From Auanema rhodensis (Eukaryota > Nematoda > Chromadorea > Rhabditida > Rhabditidae), in assembly GCA_964057225.1 (NCBI GenBank), contig OZ059899.1, positions 19,414,501 through 19,478,500 of the forward strand: a stretch of DNA of 64,000 nucleotides, written 5' to 3'. Under the pieces are notes generated by a model. The model had not been told where the DNA came from and made no database searches. It was given only the letters and a program-made list of their open reading frames with translations. The position numbers were made by a program, and so were the translations under genes. Below are positions 12,292 to 23,913 of this stretch, piece after piece. How positions within the stretch are numbered: position 1 is the first letter of the stretch; every line of letters starts with the position of its first letter.

Positions 12292-12305
12292 ATATCAACT
12301 GATAT
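12292..12305. other. overlapping dyad ATATCA-AC-TGATAT (representative)
   Basis: Six-base arms with a two-base spacer lie directly upstream of, and share the GATAT arm with, the 9-bp hairpin at 12301-12322, so the two structures exclude each other. In monomers with CCGATATATCAAC (R, V and neighbouring types) the arms grow to seven (TATATCA/TGATATA). In B types GATATATG still supplies TGATAT; in Y types (CTGTTATAAG) it is lost. The segment also carries GATATC in most monomers. Confidence 0.75.
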
Positions 12306-12322
12306 AAGTTCACACTTATATC
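12301..12322. other. hairpin-forming dyad, 9-bp arms and 4-nt loop (representative)
   Basis: GATATAAGT, loop TCAC, then ACTTATATC: nine perfect base pairs. It is intact in monomer types D, E, F, P, Q, R, T and V, so in most of the array. In B and X types GATATATGT breaks one pair, and in Y types GTTATAAGT leaves seven. In the edge monomers near 2,130, 59,280, 61,385 and 63,480 it is disrupted (GAAATAAGTTA(A/G)CAC). Such short-loop dyads can extrude cruciforms under torsion; whether this one does is untested. Confidence 0.85.
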
Positions 12323-12330
12323 CTCGATTT

Positions 12331-15300
12331 TCACCCTGAAAAATTGATTTTTTCGTTGAATAACATTGTCCATCGTCTTTGCCTTGAAAAAAGGAATCTA
12401 AAAACATCTAATTTTTGTGAAATTATCTTGAAATTTTTAGGGAAAATTTTTGTCAAAATGTTTTTGGAAGCAATGTTGAGTATACATGGAAACTCAACAT
12501 ACACTAATACATCATTTTTTAAACGATCATAACTAATTTTTGTATTGAGGGTTTCTCAATGTAGTATGGTGCATTCGATGCGGATTTTTAAGCTGCGTCG
12601 ATCTGTGTTATCAGATTTGCGCTATCTTTAAAATGCACCGAGATATCAACTGATATAAGTTCACACTTATATCCTCGATTTTCACCCTGAAAAATTGATT
12701 TTTTCGTTGAATAACATTGTCCATCGTCTTTGCCTTGAAAAAAGGAATCTAAAAACATCTACTTTTTGTGAAATTATTTTGAAATTTTTAGGGAAATTTT
12801 TTGTCAAAATGTTTTTGGAAGCAATGTTGAGTGTACATGGAAACTCAACATACACTAATGCATCATTTTTCAAACGATCATAACTAATTTTTGTATCGAG
12901 CGTTTCTCAATGTAGTATAGTGCATTCGATGCGGATTTTTAAGCTGCGTCGATCTATGTTATCAGATTTGCGCTATCTTTAAAATGCACCGAGATATCAA
13001 CTGTTATAAGTTCACACTTATATCCTCGATTTTCACCCTGAAGAATTAATTTCTTCGTTGAATAACATTGTCCATCGTCTTTGCCTTGAAAAAAGGAATC
13101 TAAAAACATCTACTTTTTGTGAAATTATTTTGAAATTTTTAGGGAAATTTTTTGTCAAAATGTTTTTGGAAGCAATGTTGAGTGTACATGGAAACTCAAC
13201 ATACACTAATGCATCATTTTTCAAACGATCATAACTAATTTTTGTATTGAGCGTTTCTCAATGTAGTATAGTGCATTCGATGCGGATTTTCAATCTGCGT
13301 CGATCTGTGTTATCAGATTTGCGCTATCTTTAAAATGCACCGAGATATCAACTGATATATGTTCACACTTATATCCTCGATTTTCAACCTGAAGAATTAA
13401 TTTCTTCGTTGAATAACAATGTCCATCGTCTTCGCCTTGAAAAAAAGAATCTAAAAACATCTAATTTTTGTGAAATTATCTTGAAATTTTTAGGGAAAAT
13501 TTTTGTCAAAATGTTTTTGGAAGCAATGTTGAGTATACATGGAAACTCAACATACACTAATGCATCATTTTTCAAACGATCATAACTAATTTTTGTATTA
13601 AGCGTTTTTTAATGTAGTATAGTGCATTCGATGCGGATTTTTAAGCTGCGTCGATCTGTGTTATCAGATTTGCGCTATCTTTAAAATGCACCGAGATATC
13701 AACTGTTATAAGTTCACACTTATATCCTCGATTTTCACCCTGAAGAATTAATTTTTTTGTTGAATAACATTGTCCATCGTCTTCGCCTTTAAAAAAGAAA
13801 TCTAAAAACATCTACTTTTTGTGAAATTATTTTGAAATTTTTAGGGAAAATTTTTGTCAAAATGTTTTTGGAAGCAATGTTGAGTGTACATGGAAACTCA
13901 ACATACACTAATGCATCATTTTTCAAACGATCATAACTAATTTTTGTATTAAGCGTTTCTCAATGTAGTATAGTGCATTCGATGCGGATTTTCAATCTGC
14001 GTCGATCTGTGTTATCAGATTTGCGCTATCTTTAAAATGCACCGAGATATCAACTGATATATGTTCACACTTATATCCTCGATTTTCAACCTGAAGAATT
14101 AATTTCTTCGTTGAATAACAATGTCCATCGTCTTCGCCTTGAAAAAAAGAATCTAAAAACATCTAATTTTTGTGAAATTATCTTGAAATTTTTAGGGAAA
14201 ATTTTTGTCAAAATGTTTTTGGAAGCAATGTTGAGTATACATGGAAACTCAACATACACTAATGCATCATTTTTCAAACGATCATAACTAATTTTTGTAT
14301 TAAGCGTTTTTTAATGTAGTATAGTGCCTTCGATGCGGATTTTTAAGCTGCGTCGATCTATGTTATCAGATTTGCGCTAGCTTAAAAATGCACCGAGATA
14401 TCAACTGATATAAGTTCACACTTATATCCTCGATTTTCACCCTGAAAAATTGATTTTTTCGTTGAATAACATTGTCCATCGTCTTTGCCTTGAAAAAAGG
14501 AATCTAAAAACATCTAATTTTTGTGAAATTATCTTGAAATTTTTAGGGAAAATTTTTGTCAAAATGTTTTTGGAAGCAATGTTGAGTATACATGGAAACT
14601 CAACATACACTAATACATCATTTTTTAAACGATCATAACTAATTTTTGTATTGAGGGTTTCTCAATGTAGTATGGTGCATTCGATGCGGATTTTTAAGCT
14701 GCGTCGATCTGTGTTATCAGATTTGCGCTATCTTTAAAATGCACCGAGATATCAACTGATATAAGTTCACACTTATATCCTCGATTTTCACCCTGAAAAA
14801 TTGATTTTTTCGTTGAATAACATTGTCCATTGTCTTTGCCTTGAAAAAAGGAATCTAAAAACATCTACTTTTTGTGAAATTATTTTGAAATTTTTAGGGA
14901 AATTTTTTGTCAAAATGTTTTTGGAAGCAATGTTGAGAGTACATGGAAACTCAACATACACTAATGCATCATTTTTCAAACGATCATAACTAATTTTTGT
15001 ATTGAGCGTTTCTCAATGTAGTATAGTGCATTCGATGCGGATTTTTAAGCTGCGTCGATCTATGTTATCAGATTTGCGCTATCTTTAAAATGCACCGAGA
15101 TATCAACTGTTATAAGTTCACACTTATATCCTCGATTTTCACCCTGAAGAATTAATTTTTTTGTTGAATAACATTGTCCATCGTCTTCGCCTTTAAAAAA
15201 GAAATCTAAAAACATCTACTTTTTGTAAAATTATTTTGAAATTTTTAGGGAAAATTTTTGTCAAAATGTTTTTGGAAGCAATGTTGAGTGTACATGGAAA

Positions 15301-18300
15301 CTCAACATACACTAATGCATCATTTTTCAAACGATCATAACTAATTTTTGTATTAAGCGTTTCTCAATGTAGTATAGTGCATTCGATGCGGATTTTCAAT
15401 CTGCGTCGATCTGTGTTATCAGATTTGCGCTATCTTTAAAATGCACCGAGATATCAACTGATATATGTTCACACTTATATCCTCGATTTTCAACCTGAAG
15501 AATTAATTTCTTCGTTGAATAACAATGTCCATCGTCTTCGCCTTGAAAAAAAGAATCTAAAAACATCTAATTTTTGTGAAATTATCTTGAAATTTTTAGG
15601 GAAAATTTTTGTCAAAATGTTTTTGGAAGCAATGTTGAGTATACATGGAAACTCAACATACACTAATGCATCATTTTTCAAACGATCATAACTAATTTTT
15701 GTATTAAGCGTTTTTTAATGTAGTATAGTGCCTTCGATGCGGATTTTTAAGCTGCGTCGATCTATGTTATCAGATTTGCGCTAGCTTAAAAATGCACCGA
15801 GATATCAACTGATATAAGTTCACACTTATATCCTCGATTTTCACCCTGAAAAATTGATTTTTTCGTTGAATAACATTGTCCATCGTCTTTGCCTTGAAAA
15901 AAGGAATCTAAAAACATCTAATTTTTGTGAAATTATCTTGAAATTTTTAGGGAAAATTTTTGTCAAAATGTTTTTGGAAGCAATGTTGAGTATACATGGA
16001 AACTCAACATACACTAATACATCATTTTTTAAACGATCATAACTAATTTTTGTATTGAGGGTTTCTCAATGTAGTATGGTGCATTCGATGCGGATTTTTA
16101 AGCTGCGTCGATCTGTGTTATCAGATTTGCGCTATCTTTAAAATGCACCGAGATATCAACTGATATAAGTTCACACTTATATCCTCGATTTTCACCCTGA
16201 AAAATTGATTTTTTCGTTGAATAACATTGTCCATTGTCTTTGCCTTGAAAAAAGGAATCTAAAAACATCTACTTTTTGTGAAATTATTTTGAAATTTTTA
16301 GGGAAATTTTTTGTCAAAATGTTTTTGGAAGCAATGTTGAGTGTACATGGAAACTCAACATACACTAATGCATCATTTTTCAAACGATCATAACTAATTT
16401 TTGTATTGAGCGTTTCTCAATGTAGTATAGTGCATTCGATGCGGATTTTTAAGCTGCGTCGATCTATGTTATCAGATTTGCGCTAGCTTAAAAATGCACC
16501 GAGATATCAACTGATATAAGTTCACACTTATATCCTCGATTTTCACCCTGAAAAATTGATTTTTTCGTTGAATAACATTGTCCATTGTCTTTGCCTTGAA
16601 AAAAGGAATCTAAAAACATCTAATTTTTGTGAAATTATCTTGAAATTTTTAGGGAAAATTTTTGTCAAAATGTTTTTGGAAGCAATGTTGAGTGTACATG
16701 GAAACTCAACATACACTAATGCATCATTTTTCAAACGATCATAACTAATTTTTGTATTAAGCGTTTCTCAATGTAGTATAGTGCATTCGATGCGGATTTT
16801 CAATCTGCGTCGATCTGTGTTATCAGATTTGCGCTATCTTTAAAATGCACCGAGATATCAACTGATATATGTTCACACTTATATCCTCGATTTTCAACCT
16901 GAAGAATTAATTTCTTCGTTGAATAACAATGTCCATCGTCTTCGCCTTGAAAAAAAGAATCTAAAAACATCTAATTTTTGTGAAATTATCTTGAAATTTT
17001 TAGGGAAAATTTTTGTCAAAATGTTTTTGGAAGCAATGTTGAGTATACATGGAAACTCAACATACACTAATACATCATTTTTTAAACGATCATAACTAAT
17101 TTTTGTATTGAGGGTTTCTCAATGTAGTATGGTGCATTCGATGCGGATTTTTAAGCTGCGTCGATCTGTGTTATCAGATTTGCGCTATCTTTAAAATGCA
17201 CCGAGATATCAACTGATATAAGTTCACACTTATATCCTCGATTTTCACCCTGAAAAATTGATTTTTTCGTTGAATAACATTGTCCATTGTCTTTGCCTTG
17301 AAAAAAGGAATCTAAAAACATCTACTTTTTGTGAAATTATTTTGAAATTTTTAGGGAAATTTTTTGTCAAAATGTTTTTGGAAGCAATGTTGAGTGTACA
17401 TGGAAACTCAACATACACTAATGCATCATTTTTCAAACGATCATAACTAATTTTTGTATTGAGCGTTTCTCAATGTAGTATAGTGCATTCGATGCGGATT
17501 TTTAAGCTGCGTCGATCTATGTTATCAGATTTGCGCTAGCTTAAAAATGCACCGAGATATCAACTGATATAAGTTCACACTTATATCCTCGATTTTCACC
17601 CTGAAAAATTGATTTTTTCGTTGAATAACATTGTCCATTGTCTTTGCCTTGAAAAAAGGAATCTAAAAACATCTAATTTTTGTGAAATTATCTTGAAATT
17701 TTTAGGGAAAATTTTTGTCAAAATGTTTTTGGAAGCAATGTTGAGTGTACATGGAAACTCAACATACACTAATGCATCATTTTTCAAACGATCATAACTA
17801 ATTTTTGTATTAAGCGTTTCTCAATGTAGTATAGTGCATTCGATGCGGATTTTCAATCTGCGTCGATCTGTGTTATCAGATTTGCGCTATCTTTAAAATG
17901 CACCGAGATATCAACTGATATATGTTCACACTTATATCCTCGATTTTCAACCTGAAGAATTAATTTCTTCGTTGAATAACAATGTCCATCGTCTTCGCCT
18001 TGAAAAAAAGAATCTAAAAACATCTAATTTTTGTGAAATTATCTTGAAATTTTTAGGGAAAATTTTTGTCAAAATGTTTTTGGAAGCAATGTTGAGTATA
18101 CATGGAAACTCAACATACACTAATGCATCATTTTTCAAACGATCATAACTAATTTTTGTATTAAGCGTTTTTTAATGTAGTATAGTGCCTTCGATGCGGA
18201 TTTTTAAGCTGCGTCGATCTATGTTATCAGATTTGCGCTAGCTTAAAAATGCACCGAGATATCAACTGATATAAGTTCACACTTATATCCTCGATTTTCA

Positions 18301-20403
18301 CCCTGAAAAATTGATTTTTTCGTTGAATAACATTGTCCATCGTCTTTGCCTCGAAAAAAGGAATCTAAAAACATCTAATTTTTGTGAAATTATCTTGAAA
18401 TTTTTAGGGAAAATTTTTGTCAAAATGTTTTTGGAAGCAATGTTGAGTATACATGGAAACTCAACATACACTAATACATCATTTTTTAAACGATCATAAC
18501 TAATTTTTGTATTGAGGGTTTCTCAATGTAGTATGGTGCATTCGATGCGGATTTTTAAGCTGCGTCGATCTGTGTTATCAGATTTGCGCTATCTTTAAAA
18601 TGCACCGAGATATCAACTGATATAAGTTCACACTTATATCCTCGATTTTCACCCTGAAAAATTGATTTTTTCGTTGAATAACATTGTCCATTGTCTTTGC
18701 CTTGAAAAAAGGAATCTAAAAACATCTACTTTTTGTGAAATTATTTTGAAATTTTTAGGGAAATTTTTTGTCAAAATGTTTTTGGAAGCAATGTTGAGTG
18801 TACATGGAAACTCAACATACACTAATGCATCATTTTTCAAACGATCATAACTAATTTTTGTATTGAGCGTTTCTCAATGTAGTATAGTGCATTCGATGCG
18901 GATTTTTAAGCTGCGTCGATCTATGTTATCAGATTTGCGCTATCTTTAAAATGCACCGAGATATCAACTGTTATAAGTTCACACTTATATCCTCGATTTT
19001 CACCCTGAAGAATTAATTTCTTCGTTGAATAACAATGTCCATCGTCTTCGCCTTGAAAAAAAGAATCTAAAAACATCTAATTTTTGTGAAATTATCTTGA
19101 AATTTTTAGGGAAAATTTTTGTCAAAATGTTTTTGGAAGCAATGTTGAGTATACATGGAAACTCAACATACACTAATGCATCATTTTTCAAACGATCATA
19201 ACTAATTTTTGTATTAAGCGTTTTTTAATGTAGTATAGTGCATTCGATGCGGATTTTTAAGCTGCGTCGATCTGTGTTATCAGATTTGCGCTATCTTTAA
19301 AATGCACCGAGATATCAACTGTTATAAGTTCACACTTATATCCTCGATTTTCACCCTGAAGAATTAATTTTTTTGTTGAATAACATTGTCCATCGTCTTC
19401 GCCTTTAAAAAAGAAATCTAAAAACATCTACTTTTTGTGAAATTATTTTGAAATTTTCAGGGAAAATTTTTGTCAAAATGTTTTTGGAAGCAATGTTGAG
19501 TGTACATGGAAACTCAACATACACTAATGCATCATTTTTCAAACGATCATAACTAATTTTTGTATTAAGCGTTTCTCAATGTAGTATAGTGCATTCGATG
19601 CGGATTTTCAATCTGCGTCGATCTGTGTTATCAGATTTGCGCTATCTTTAAAATGCACCGAGATATCAACTGATATATGTTCACACTTATATCCTCGATT
19701 TTCAACCTGAAGAATTAATTTCTTCGTTGAATAACAATGTCCATCGTCTTCGCCTTGAAAAAAAGAATCTAAAAACATCTAATTTTTGTGAAATTATCTT
19801 GAAATTTTTAGGGAAAATTTTTGTCAAAATGTTTTTGCAAGCAATGTTGAGTATACATGGAAACTCAACATACACTAATACATCATTTTTTAAACGATCA
19901 TAACTAATTTTTGTATTGAGGGTTTCTCAATGTAGTATGGTGCATTCGATGCGGATTTTTAAGCTGCGTCGATCTGTGTTATCAGATTTGCGCTATCTTT
20001 AAAATGCACCGAGATATCAACTGATATAAGTTCACACTTATATCCTCGATTTTCACCCTGAAAAATTGATTTTTTCGTTGAATAACATTGTCCATCGTCT
20101 TTGCCTTGAAAAAAGGAATCTAAAAACATCTACTTTTTGTGAAATTATTTTGAAATTTTTAGGGAAATTTTTTGTCAAAATGTTTTTGGAAGCAATGTTG
20201 AGTGTACATGGAAACTCAACATACACTAATGCATCATTTTTCAAACGATCATAACTTATTTTTGTATTGAGCGTTTCTCAATGTAGTATAGTGCATTCGA
20301 TGCGGATTTTTAAGCTGCGTCGATCTATGTTATCAGATTTGCGCTATCTTTAAAATGCACCGAGATATCAACTGATATAAGTTCACACTTATATCCTCGA
20401 TTT
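12331..20403. repeat. B-D-E-Y/F segment with 1,404-bp and 1,053-bp periods
   Basis: Reading monomers by phase: 12331 D, 12682 E, 13033 E-like, 13384 B, 13735 Y, 14086 B, 14437 D, 14788 E, 15139 Y, 15490 B, 15841 D, 16192 E, 16543 F, 16894 B/D hybrid, 17245 E, 17596 F, 17947 B, 18298 D, 18649 E, 19000 Y/B hybrid, 19351 Y, 19702 B/D hybrid, 20053 E. B-D-E recurs at 14086 and 15490 (1,404 bp); E-F recurs at 16192 and 17245 (1,053 bp). D, E and F monomers have CTGAAAAATTGATTTTTTCG with CTTTGCC; most E and F copies from ~14.8 kb on have CATTGTCTTTGCC. The phrase GTGCCTTCGATG follows the B monomers that precede D (12221, 14326, 15730 and 18187). Confidence 0.75.
12355..12705. repeat. representative 351-bp monomer (type D)
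   Basis: With phase set at GTTGAATAAC, this copy is exactly 351 bp and the next begins at 12706. Order of landmarks: TTGTCCATCGTC, an A/G run after GCCTT, TCTAAAAACA, a stretch of alternating A and T tracts (TTTTGAAATTTTT, GGAAAATTTTTGTC), the imperfectly nested inverted repeat around TGTACATGGAAACTC, AACGATCATAACTAA, GCGTTTCTCAATGTAG (GGGTTTC in this copy), GATGCGG, CTGCGTCGATCTG, TATCAGATTTGCGCTA, GCACCGAGATATCAAC and the GATATAAGT hairpin, ending with the CCCTGA(A/G)(A/G)AATT(A/G)A segment. Phase is arbitrary. The subtype marks of D are CTGAAAAATTGA, CTTTGCC, TAATTTTTG and AATACATCATTTTTTA. Confidence 0.9.
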
Positions 20404-23400
20404 TCACCCTGAAGAATTAATTTTTTTGTTGAATAACATTGTCCATCGTCTTTGCCTTGAAAAAAGGAATCTAAAAACATCTACTTTTTGTGAAATTATT
20501 TTGAAATTTTTAGGGAAATTTTTTGTCAAAATGTTTTTGGAAGCAATGTTGAGTGTACATGGAAACTCAACATACACTAATGCATCATTTTTCAAACGAT
20601 CATAACTAATTTTTGTATTGAGCGTTTCTCAATGTAGTATAGTGCGTTCGATGCGGATTTTTAAGCTGCGTCGATCTATGTTATCAGATTTGCGCTATCT
20701 TTAAAATGCACCGAGATATCAACTGTTATAAGTTCACACTTATATCCTCGATTTTCACACTGAAGAATTAATTTTTTTGTTGAATAACATTGTCCATCGT
20801 CTTCGCCTTTGAAAAAGAAATCTAAAAACATCTACTTTTTGTGAAGTTATTTTGAAATTTTTAGGGAAAATTTTTGTCAAAATGTTTTTGGAAGCAATGT
20901 TGAGTGTACATGAAAACTCAACATACACTAATGCATCATTTTTCAAACGATCATAACTAATTTTTGTATTAAGCGTTTCTCAATGTAGTATAGTGCATTC
21001 GATGCGGATTTTCAATCTGCGTCGATCTGTGTTATCAGATTTGCGCTATCTTTAAAATGCACCGAGATATCAACTGATATATGTTCACACTTATATCCTC
21101 GATTTTCAACCTGAAGAATTAATTTCTTCGTTGAATAACAATGTCCATCGTCTTCGCCTTGAAAAAAAGAATCTAAAAACATCTAATTTTTGTGAAATTA
21201 TCTTGAAATTTTTAGAGAAAATTTTTGTCAAAATGTTTTTGGAAGCAATGTTGAGTATACATGGAAACTCAACATACACTAATGCATCATTTTTCAAACG
21301 ATCATAACTAATTTTTGTATTAAGCGTTTTTTAATGTAGTATAGTGCATTCGATGCGGATTTTTAAGCTGCGTCGATCTGTGTTATCAGATTTGCGCTAT
21401 CTTTAAAATGCACCGAGATATCAACTGTTATAAGTTCACACTTATATCCTCGATTTTCACCCTGAAGAATTAATTTTTTTGTTGAATAACATTGTCCATC
21501 GTCTTCGCCTTTAAAAAAGAAATCTAAAAACATCTACTTTTTGTGAAATTATTTTGAAATTTTTAGGGAAAATTTTTGTCAAAATGTTTTTGGAAGCAAT
21601 GTTGAGTGTACATGGAAACTCAACATACACTAATGCATCATTTTTCAAACGATCATAACTAATTTTTGTATTAAGCGTTTCTCAATGTAGTATAGTGCAT
21701 TCGATGCGGATTTTCAATCTGCGTCGATCTGTGTTATCAGATTTGCGCTATCTTTAAAATGCACCGAGATATCAACTGATATATGTTCACACTTATATCC
21801 TCGATTTTCAACCTGAAGAATTAATTTCTTCGTTGAATAACAATGTCCATCGTCTTCGCCTTGAAAAAAGGAATCTAAAAACATCTACTTTTTGTGAAAT
21901 TATCTTGAAATTTTTCGGAAAAATTTTTGTCAAAATGTTTTTGGAAGCTATGTTGAGTGTACATGGAAACTCAACATACACTAATGCATCATTTTTCAAA
22001 CGATCATAACTAATTTTTGTATTAAGCGTTTCTCAATGTAGTATAGTGCATTCGATGCGGATTTTTAAGCTGCGTCGATCTGTGTTATCAGATTTGCGCT
22101 AGCTTAAAAATGCACCGAGATATCAACTGATATAAGTTCACACTTATATCCTCGATTTTCACCCTGAAGAATTAATTTTTTCGTTGAATAACATTGTCCA
22201 TCGTCTTCGCCTTGAAAAAAGGAATCTAAAAACATCTACTTTTTGTGAAATTATCTTGAAATTTTTCGGAAAAATTTTTGTCAAAATGTTTTTGGAAGCT
22301 ATGTTGAGTGTACATGGAAACTCAACATACACTAATGCATCATTTTTCAAACGATCATAACTAATTTTTGTATCGAGCGTTTCTCAATGTAGTATAGTGC
22401 ATTCGATGCGGATTTTTAAGCTGCGTCGATCTGTGTTATCAGATTTGCGCTATCTTTAAAATGCACCGAGATATCAACTGTTATAAGTTCACACTTATAT
22501 CCTCGATTTTCACCCTGAAGAATTAATTTTTTTGTTGAATAACATTGTCCATCGTCTTCGCCTTTAAAAAAGAAATCTAAAAACATCTACTTTTTGTGAA
22601 ATTATTTTGAAATTTTTAGGGAAAATTTTTGTCAAAATGTTTTTGGAAGCAATGTTGAGTGTACATGGAAACTCAACATACACTAATGCATCATTTTTCA
22701 AACGATCATAACTAATTTTTGTATTAAGCGTTTCTCAATGTAGTATAGTGCATTCGATGCGGATTTTCAATCTGCGTCGATCTGTGTTATCAGATTTGCG
22801 CTATCTTTAAAATGCACCGAGATATCAACTGATATATGTTCACACTTATATCCTCGATTTTCAACCTGAAGAATTAATTTCTTCGTTGAATAACAATGTC
22901 CATCGTCTTCGCCTTGAAAAAAAGAATCTAAAAACATCTAATTTTTGTGAAATTATCTTGAAATTTTTAGGGAAAATTTTTGTCAAAATGTTTTTGGAAG
23001 CAATGTTGAGTATACATGGAAACTCAACATACACTAATGCATCATTTTTCAAACGATCATAACTAATTTTTGTATTAAGCGTTTTTTAATGTAGTATAGT
23101 GCATTCGATGCGGATTTTTAAGCTGCGTCGATCTGTGTTATCAGATTTGCGCTATCTTTAAAATGCACCGAGATATCAACTGTTATAAGTTCACACTTAT
23201 ATCCTCGATTTTCACCCTGAAGAATTAATTTTTTTGTTGGATAACATTGTCCATCGTCTTCGCCTTTAAAAAAGAAATCTAAAAACATCTACTTTTTGTG
23301 AAATTATTTTGAAATTTTTAGGGAAAATTTTTGTCAAAATGTTTTTGGAAGCAATGTTGAGTGTACATGGAAAGTCAACATACACTAATGCATCATTTTT

Positions 23401-23913
23401 CAAACGATCATAACTAATTTTTGTATTAAGCGTTTCTCAATGTAGTATAGTGCATTCGATGCGGATTTTCAATCTGCGTCGATCTGTGTTATCAGATTTG
23501 CGCTATCTTTAAAATGCACCGAGATATCAACTGATATATGTTCACACTTATATCCTCGATTTTCAACCTGAAGAATAAATTTCTTCGTTGAATAACAATG
23601 TCCATCGTCTTCGCCTTGAAAAAAAGAATCTAAAAACATCTAATTTTTGTGAAATTATCTTGAAATTTTTAGGGAAAATTTTTGTCAAAATGTTTTTGGA
23701 AGCAATGTTGAGTATACATGGAAACTCAACATACACTAATGCATCATTTTTCAAACGATCATAACTAATTTTTGTATTAAGCGTTTTTTAATGTAGTATA
23801 GTGCATTCGATGCGGATTTTTAAGCTGCGTCGATCTGTGTTATCAGATTTGCGCTAGCTTAAAAATGCACCGAGATATCAACTGATATAAGTTCACACTT
23901 ATATCCTCGATTT
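20404..23913. repeat. transition segment, mixed subtypes
   Basis: Monomers by phase are 20404 (E-like), 20755 (CTTTGAAAAAG, with CATGAAAACTC), 21106 B, 21457 Y, 21808 and 22159 (first P-like copies, with TTTCGGAAAAA and GAAGCTATG), 22510 Y, 22861 B, 23212 Y and 23563 B. The B-Y dimer from the left part and the P family from the right part meet here. The B copy at 23563 has GAATAAATTTC, which recurs only in the B copies at 31979 and 37239, linking this segment to the cassettes further right. Confidence 0.7.

Larger units (their letters stand above)
9523..12330. repeat. B and Y type segment (702-bp and 1,755-bp periods)
   Basis: B monomers at phase 9523, 11278 and 11980 look near-identical and carry CATCTAATTTTTG and GAGTATACATGG. 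Between them are Y monomers at 9874, 10225, 10576, 10927 and 11629. Two of these, at 9874 and 10576, have CTTTAGAAAAG and alternate with CTTTAAAAAAG copies. The mark GCGTTTTTTAATG (instead of GCGTTTCTCAATG) follows each B monomer and also the CTTTAGAAAAG copies. The spacing 9523 to 11278 is again 1,755 bp. Confidence 0.75.

Noticed and set aside
12345-12375. CENP-B box in the TTCGTTGAATAAC segment
   Set aside because: The left part (TTCGTTGAA) resembles the box, but the essential CGGG on the right is replaced by ACA(T/A), and Y monomers even lack TTCG. A functional box is unlikely.
12344-12532. Plus-strand 62-codon open frame in D/E/F and related monomers
   Set aside because: It also begins with TTG, appears only where CTGAAGAATTAA became CTGAAAAATTGA, and overlaps the minus-strand frame. 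No coding signal is seen.
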